Positions 6,044 through 8,925 of a stretch of DNA of 8,925 bases are shown here, in pieces. Under the pieces are notes generated by a model. It was not told the DNA's origin. It searched no databases and saw nothing but the letters and a program-made list of their open reading frames with translations. Numbering within the stretch: the first letter of the stretch is position 1; every line of letters starts with the position of its first letter. The position numbers and the translations under genes are program-made. Source of the DNA: Candidatus Aminicenantota bacterium (GTDB lineage: Bacteria > Acidobacteriota > Aminicenantia > UBA2199); NCBI GenBank assembly GCA_029939015.1, contig JAOZTV010000118.1, forward strand, positions 1 to 8,925, written 5' to 3'.

Positions 6044-7534
6044 ATGAAAAAAATCAAAATATTTATAAGCAGTGTTCAGAAAGAATTTGCAAATGAAAGA
6101 AAAGAGTTGAGAGAGTATATCTTCTCAGATTCTTTACTTGGAGTTTTTTTTGAAACATTTTTATTTGAGCAACTTCCTGCTGTAGATATAGGAATTGATA
6201 ATGTATACCTAACTGAAGTTGACAAATGTGATATATATCTTGGCCTTTTAGGTAGAGAATATGGTTTTGAAGATGTTGCAGGTATTTCACCAACAGAACG
6301 AGAGTTTGATCGAGCTACAATAAGCAATAAAAATAGATTTGTTTACATAAAAAAAGTGAAAAATCGACATTCAAAAGAAAATGCTTTTGTAAATAAAGTT
6401 CAGAATGTTTTGGTTCGTAAATCTTTTACTACTCTTAGTGAATTAAAAACAGCGGTTTATTCATCACTTGTAAATTATTTAATTGAAAAGGAAATTATTA
6501 GAACAGCTCCTTTTGATGCTACTCTTAGTTTAAAGGCTTCTATTGATGACATTGATGATGAAAAAGTTAAAAGTTTTATTAGGCTCGCCAATATTAAGAG
6601 AGGTTTTTCTTTATTGGAAACAACTCCTTTGGAAACTGTCTTAACTCATCTTAATTTATTAGAAAAATCAAAAATAACTAATGCAGCAATTTTGCTCTTT
6701 GGTAAGAATCCCCAACGTTTTTTTATTACTTCTGAGATTAGGTGTGCGTCTTTTTATGGAAATAAAGTAGAAAAGCCTATAAATTCTTATAAAGTTTTTA
6801 AAGGTGATGTTTTTGAATTGGTTGATTATGCTTTGGAGTTTGTATTAAATAAACTGGATTATAGAATAGAAACTAGAGAAGAACATGTACAAATTCCTGG
6901 TAGTTATGAAATCCCAAAAGATGTAATTGCTGAAGCGATTGTTAATGCTGTGGTTCATCGTGATTATAGTAGTAATGCAAGTGTTCAGGTTATGGTTCTA
7001 AGAGATAGGGTAGAAATCTGGAATCCCGGAGTTCTTCCTATGGGCTGGACAACAAATAAACTTAAAGAATTACATAATTCTATTCCAAAAAACCCTCTGC
7101 TTGCCGAACCAATGTTTCTTACAGCATATATTGAAAGATTAGGAACAGGAACTACAGATATAGTTAATAAATCTAAAAAAGTAGGGTTGAGAGAACCTCA
7201 ATTTATCCAAGAAGATATGTTTAGAACAATTCTTTTTCGTAAACAAAGAGATTTGAATACCCACCAAGATACCCACCAAGATACCCACCAAGATACCCAC
7301 CAAGTTGAAAGGTTGATCTTGACAATGGGAAAAATGGAAGTTACTAGAAGTGAATTAATGAGAAATGTCCATATAAAAGATAGAGTGAGTTTTAGAGTAA
7401 ATTATCTTAATCCTACTATTAAAGCTGGATATGTAGAAATGACTTTACCTGAAAAACCCAGAAGCAAAAATCAAAAATATCGTCTAACCAAAAAAGGTGT
7501 AAGTTTTAAAAAAAAGTTAAAGGATAAAAATTAA
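6044..7534 (+). CDS. DUF4062 / RecG-like (COG2865) HATPase protein with winged-helix C-terminus
   Basis: A 496-residue accessory protein. Residues 1 to about 90 are a DUF4062 domain (MKKIKIFISSVQKEFANER, then CDIYLGLLGREYG and SPTEREFDRA). About 165-400 match the COG2865 'ATP-binding, RecG-like' family: LTHLNLL, TNAAILLFGKNPQRFF, VFKGDVFELVD, then a GHKL/HATPase fold with N-box E297-N301-H305-R306-D307 (EAIVNAVVHRDY), G1 box DRVEIWNPG (321-329), and ERLGTGT. A linker of four (N/D)THQ repeats (405-420) precedes a winged-helix-like tail (about 421-496). The usual N-terminal AlbA_2 (Schlafen-like) domain of COG2865 is replaced by DUF4062. Such proteins are common in restriction and defence loci; the reaction is unknown. 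ATG 6044 is chosen over the in-frame ATG 36 nt upstream because the domain starts there and the extra residues (TYNYINSIILV) fit nothing. No Shine-Dalgarno is present; TATAAT at 6031 sits 7 nt before the ATG. The stop abuts the next ATG (TAAATG). Confidence 0.9.
   Translation: MKKIKIFISSVQKEFANERKELREYIFSDSLLGVFFETFLFEQLPAVDIGIDNVYLTEVDKCDIYLGLLGREYGFEDVAGISPTEREFDRATISNKNRFVYIKKVKNRHSKENAFVNKVQNVLVRKSFTTLSELKTAVYSSLVNYLIEKEIIRTAPFDATLSLKASIDDIDDEKVKSFIRLANIKRGFSLLETTPLETVLTHLNLLEKSKITNAAILLFGKNPQRFFITSEIRCASFYGNKVEKPINSYKVFKGDVFELVDYALEFVLNKLDYRIETREEHVQIPGSYEIPKDVIAEAIVNAVVHRDYSSNASVQVMVLRDRVEIWNPGVLPMGWTTNKLKELHNSIPKNPLLAEPMFLTAYIERLGTGTTDIVNKSKKVGLREPQFIQEDMFRTILFRKQRDLNTHQDTHQDTHQDTHQVERLILTMGKMEVTRSELMRNVHIKDRVSFRVNYLNPTIKAGYVEMTLPEKPRSKNQKYRLTKKGVSFKKKLKDKN
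7259..7306 (+). repeat. In-frame 12-bp tandem repeat (ACCCACCAAGAT x 4)
   Basis: Three perfect copies and a fourth that ends in TT instead of AT. The repeat encodes four THQ units joined by Asp in the hinge between the HATPase and winged-helix domains. Because the unit is 12 bp, copy-number change would alter linker length by four residues without breaking the frame. COG2865 proteins often have similar repetitive T-x-Q linkers. Confidence 0.9.
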
Positions 7535-7621
7535 ATGTTAGATAATACATCAAAAAAAAGGATAGATGATTGCAGAGATATTAGTGATATAAATAATTAT
7601 AAACTAAATCAGGAGTTATAA
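7535..7621 (+). pseudogene. 28-codon remnant resembling the 5' end of hsdM (type I restriction methylase)
   Basis: The ORF starts directly at the stop of the preceding gene (TAAATG) and encodes 28 residues. The first 16, MLDNTSKKRIDDCRDI, resemble the N-terminus of the N6-adenine methyltransferase (HsdM) family, which typically begins MLDN..K..ID.ARDILVGK. After I16 (base 7582) the similarity stops and 12 unrelated residues lead to a TAA one base before the next ATG. None of the methylase motifs (such as NPPY) are present. The simplest reading is a methylase gene whose body was deleted, leaving its start and translational coupling. The match is from memory of the family and short, so chance or an unrelated leader peptide remains possible. 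The ORF contains the ribosome site of the GIY-YIG gene, so its translation may still affect that gene. Confidence 0.5.
7611..7615 (+). promoter_or_regulatory. Ribosome binding site of the GIY-YIG gene
   Basis: AGGAG, 7 nt before the ATG at 7623: the strongest Shine-Dalgarno in the window. It fixes that start and lies in the last codons of the 28-codon ORF. Confidence 0.75.
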
Positions 7622-7622
7622 C

Positions 7623-8498
7623 ATGAAATTTGGTAAAACAATAAAGCTGTTCTTGATTGATGGTGATACAAATGGAAGGCTGACATGTGAATTGTCAAAT
7701 TGGACTGGTAAAGCTTATAAAATACCAAGAAATTTAGTCAAAGTTTGTTCTGATAGACCTGAATTGCAAACGACAGGAGTTTATTTACTATTAAATAAAA
7801 CTACAGATCTATCAAAAAAAGGACAAATATATATTGGAGAAGCAGAAGATATTTTTAAACGACTTAATCAACATTTAAAAGAAAAAGACTTCTGGAATGA
7901 GGCAATTGTTTTTATTAGCAAAGATGACAACTTAAATAAAGCACATATCAAATATCTTGAAAATCGACTTCATGAAATTGCATTTAATGTCAAAAGGTAT
8001 AATTTAGTAAATACTCAGAAACCTACACAATCAAGTATTTCAGAATCTGACAAAGCTGAGATGGAAGAGTTTCTGGATAATGCTTTAACATTAATAAATA
8101 CTCTTGGATATAATGCCTTTGAGCAAATAAGACAATACGACAAAAAGGAATTAACTGAAAAGGGCAAAGATGATTTCTTTTATATCTCTGCGATAAGAGG
8201 CGCTAAAGGAATTGGAAAAACAACATCTGAAGGATTTGTAGTTTTTGAAAACTCACAAATTGCTGACCCAGTAACAGATTCTTACCCAAAAGCAATGAAA
8301 AAACTTAGAGAAACATTAATTCTTGATAGTGTTATTGGCGAAAGAGGTAATAAAATGGTAATAAAACGTGATTATTTATTTAGTAGTTCATCTTCTGCGG
8401 CAATGATAATAATGGGTAGAAGTGCAAACGGATTAACAGAATGGAAATTAAAATCTGGTAAAACTTTACAAGAGTATGAAGCAGGAGAAAATAAATAA
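7623..8498 (+). CDS. GIY-YIG nuclease-family protein with C-terminal DUF4357
   Basis: A 291-residue protein. The first 50 residues (GKTIKLFLIDGD, NWTGKAYKIPR) are the N-terminal extension typical of this family. The GIY-YIG core follows: GVY at 52-54, YIG at 70-72, R80 in KRLNQH and E113 in YLENRL, matching the tyrosine, arginine and metal-binding glutamate of the fold; the first motif has Val for Ile. About 205-291 form a DUF4357 domain (FVVFENSQIAD, IKRDYLFSSSSSAA, GRSANGLTEWK). Predicted role: cytoplasmic DNA-cleaving or DNA-binding enzyme; no substrate is established for this family as far as I know. Relatives often accompany restriction-modification genes, which fits the hsdM-like remnant just upstream. 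It is probably co-transcribed with the DUF4062/HATPase gene 88 nt upstream. Confidence 0.9.
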   Translation: MKFGKTIKLFLIDGDTNGRLTCELSNWTGKAYKIPRNLVKVCSDRPELQTTGVYLLLNKTTDLSKKGQIYIGEAEDIFKRLNQHLKEKDFWNEAIVFISKDDNLNKAHIKYLENRLHEIAFNVKRYNLVNTQKPTQSSISESDKAEMEEFLDNALTLINTLGYNAFEQIRQYDKKELTEKGKDDFFYISAIRGAKGIGKTTSEGFVVFENSQIADPVTDSYPKAMKKLRETLILDSVIGERGNKMVIKRDYLFSSSSSAAMIIMGRSANGLTEWKLKSGKTLQEYEAGENK

Positions 8499-8518
8499 AA
8501 AAATATAGTTTATTTATT
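8490..8518. terminator. AT-only hairpin between convergent genes, possible bidirectional terminator
   Basis: AATAAATAAA (8490-8499) and TTTATTTATT (8509-8518) form a perfect 10-bp stem with a 9-nt loop. It overlaps the stop of the GIY-YIG gene and the last codons of the convergent broken gene. The position suits a terminator, but the stem has no G-C pair and would be weak. Confidence 0.3.
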
Positions 8519-8612
8519 CATTCTCCAAAATCAATCTAACAAACTTTTCCATTGAATTATAGGCAGTATCATAATCCATTAATTTTCCTACTGGCAAATG
8601 ATATCCTAGTAC

Positions 8613-8750
8613 CATTGAGCATAAATACGTACCCACTATGGAAGTGGGACTTTAGTCCCGCCTAAGTAATGTCTTTAGTTAGTGATTGGCGAGGCTAAAG
8701 CCTCACTTCCAAAACACAAAAAAAAAAGTGGGTACGGACTTAAGCCCAGC
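8613..8750. mobile_element. MITE/REP-like non-autonomous element
   Basis: About 138 bp without coding capacity. Near the ends, 8616-8637 and 8727-8748 form inverted repeats matching at 18 of 22 positions, including a perfect 10-bp core (CGTACCCACT, 8628-8637, against 8727-8736). Inside lies a second, longer inverted pair (8640-8662 and 8688-8710) around an AT-rich centre, plus an A-rich tract at about 8711-8727. The direct repeat AGTAC flanks it (8608-8612 and 8751-8755). No transposase is in the window, so it would have been mobilised in trans. The internal GTGGGAC-TTTA-GTCCCGC hairpin recalls REP elements of RAYT (IS200/IS605-like) transposases, whereas a target duplication points to a DDE-type MITE. 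The class is therefore open. Confidence 0.75.
8640..8710. repeat. Paired REP-like palindromes in inverted orientation
   Basis: Two 23-bp units, 8640-8662 and 8688-8710, are imperfect inverted copies of each other, and each also folds on itself. The left hairpin is GGGAC-TTTA-GTCCC (8646-8659) and the right is GAGGC-TAAA-GCCTC (8691-8704). The stems differ at paired positions yet each stays perfectly complementary. Confidence 0.8.
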
Positions 8751-8891
8751 AGTACTAGACTACTATCCCAAGCTCTTTTGTTTTTGTTATATTTACTTTG
8801 ATTTACAAAATTTCCATATTTACAGCAGGTAACATTTTTGTTTTTTGCTTTTTCTCTTAATAATTCAAATATTTCTTTATAAGTCATAATC

Positions 8892-8925
8892 CTAAGAATC
8901 TGCTATTTCTTTGATTTCATCTTCA
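8892..8925 (-). CDS. C-terminal end of an upstream gene (partial)
   Basis: Read on the minus strand from the window edge, an open frame encodes ...EDEIKEIADS followed by TAG at 8894-8892, 4 nt before the ATG of the broken 76-codon gene. The spacing suggests an operon. Only about ten codons are visible, so the product cannot be named and the frame itself is not certain. Confidence 0.35.
   Translation of the reverse strand, partial: EDEIKEIADS

Larger units (their letters stand above)
8606..8758. repeat. Split palindromic target site with 5-bp duplication
   Basis: CTAGTAC (8606-8612) and GTACTAG (8752-8758) flank the element. Collapsing the AGTAC duplication gives CTAGTACTAG, a perfect 10-bp palindrome, as the inferred empty site. 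The flanking inverted repeat is thus explained by insertion into a palindrome rather than being part of the element. Confidence 0.6.
8514..8887 (-). pseudogene. Unknown 76-codon gene split by a MITE/REP-like insertion
   Basis: I do not recognise the family. Reading from ATG 8887, the N-terminal part (MTYKEIFELLREKAKNKN, then CCKYGNFVNQSKYN and KRAWDSSLV) enters the inserted element at about 8750 and hits a stop at 8675. The C-terminal part (LGYHLPVGKLMDYDTAYNS and EKFVRLILENE) is read on the far side of the element to the TAA at 8516-8514. Joining the flanks with one copy of the 5-bp direct repeat gives an uninterrupted 76-residue frame, ...WDSSLV-LGYHLPV.... The encoded protein would be small, soluble and charged, with Cys-Cys at 21-22. 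A minus-strand gene ends only 4 nt upstream of the ATG, so the two probably formed an operon. A 70-residue read-through product ending inside the element could still be made. Confidence 0.65.

Noticed and set aside
6063..6327. Two minus-strand ORFs opposite the DUF4062 domain
   Set aside because: They are antisense shadows; the plus-strand frame carries recognisable domain motifs.
7259..7306. The 12-bp tandem repeat as a CRISPR array
   Set aside because: There are no spacers; the copies are contiguous and in frame within a coding region.
8675..8887. A 70-residue minus-strand ORF as an intact gene
   Set aside because: Its last residues are read through the mobile element and end at a stop inside it; the real C-terminus lies beyond the insertion.

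Overview
The window is visibly AT-rich and dense with genes. It comes from a diderm (Gram-negative type) bacterium: it encodes an LpxC lipid A deacetylase with all its zinc and catalytic residues, and a signal-peptide-bearing protein that looks like an outer-membrane barrel. I cannot name the phylum. Nothing here is a safe taxonomic marker, although the receiver-LpxC fusion and the low GC argue against a typical enterobacterium.

Bases 1-2359 (+) hold a translationally coupled pair: the C-terminal half of a Clp/Hsp100 unfoldase (5' end outside the window) overlaps by 8 nt a two-domain protein made of an NtrC-type receiver joined to a complete LpxC. The pairing suggests control of the committed step of lipid A synthesis by phosphorylation, by proteolysis, or both. 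A cluster of AGGCA-type octamers in inverted orientation (2366-2448) separates this pair from an orphan Opp/Dpp-type ABC ATPase (2456-3130, +).

The ABC gene runs 83 nt tail-to-tail into a NagZ-like GH3 beta-N-acetylhexosaminidase (3048-4592, -). Each gene appears to take its last codons and stop from the antisense of the other. NagZ lies 9 nt downstream of a putative outer-membrane protein gene (4602-5948, -), whose best promoter match sits so close to the ATG that the transcript would be leaderless.

From 6044 the content changes to accessory, conflict-type genes (+). First comes a DUF4062 protein with a RecG-like/COG2865 HATPase domain and a THQ-repeat linker. It is followed by a 28-codon ORF that looks like the beheaded 5' end of a type I restriction methylase gene (hsdM), then by a GIY-YIG/DUF4357 protein. 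This looks like a reduced restriction-modification or defence locus, with the two non-methylase partners kept.

At the right edge (8514-8887, -) a 76-codon gene of unknown function is split by a roughly 138-bp MITE/REP-like element with terminal inverted repeats and two internal hairpins. The element is flanked by a 5-bp direct repeat, and removing it with one copy restores the reading frame exactly. The tail of a further minus-strand gene reaches the window edge.
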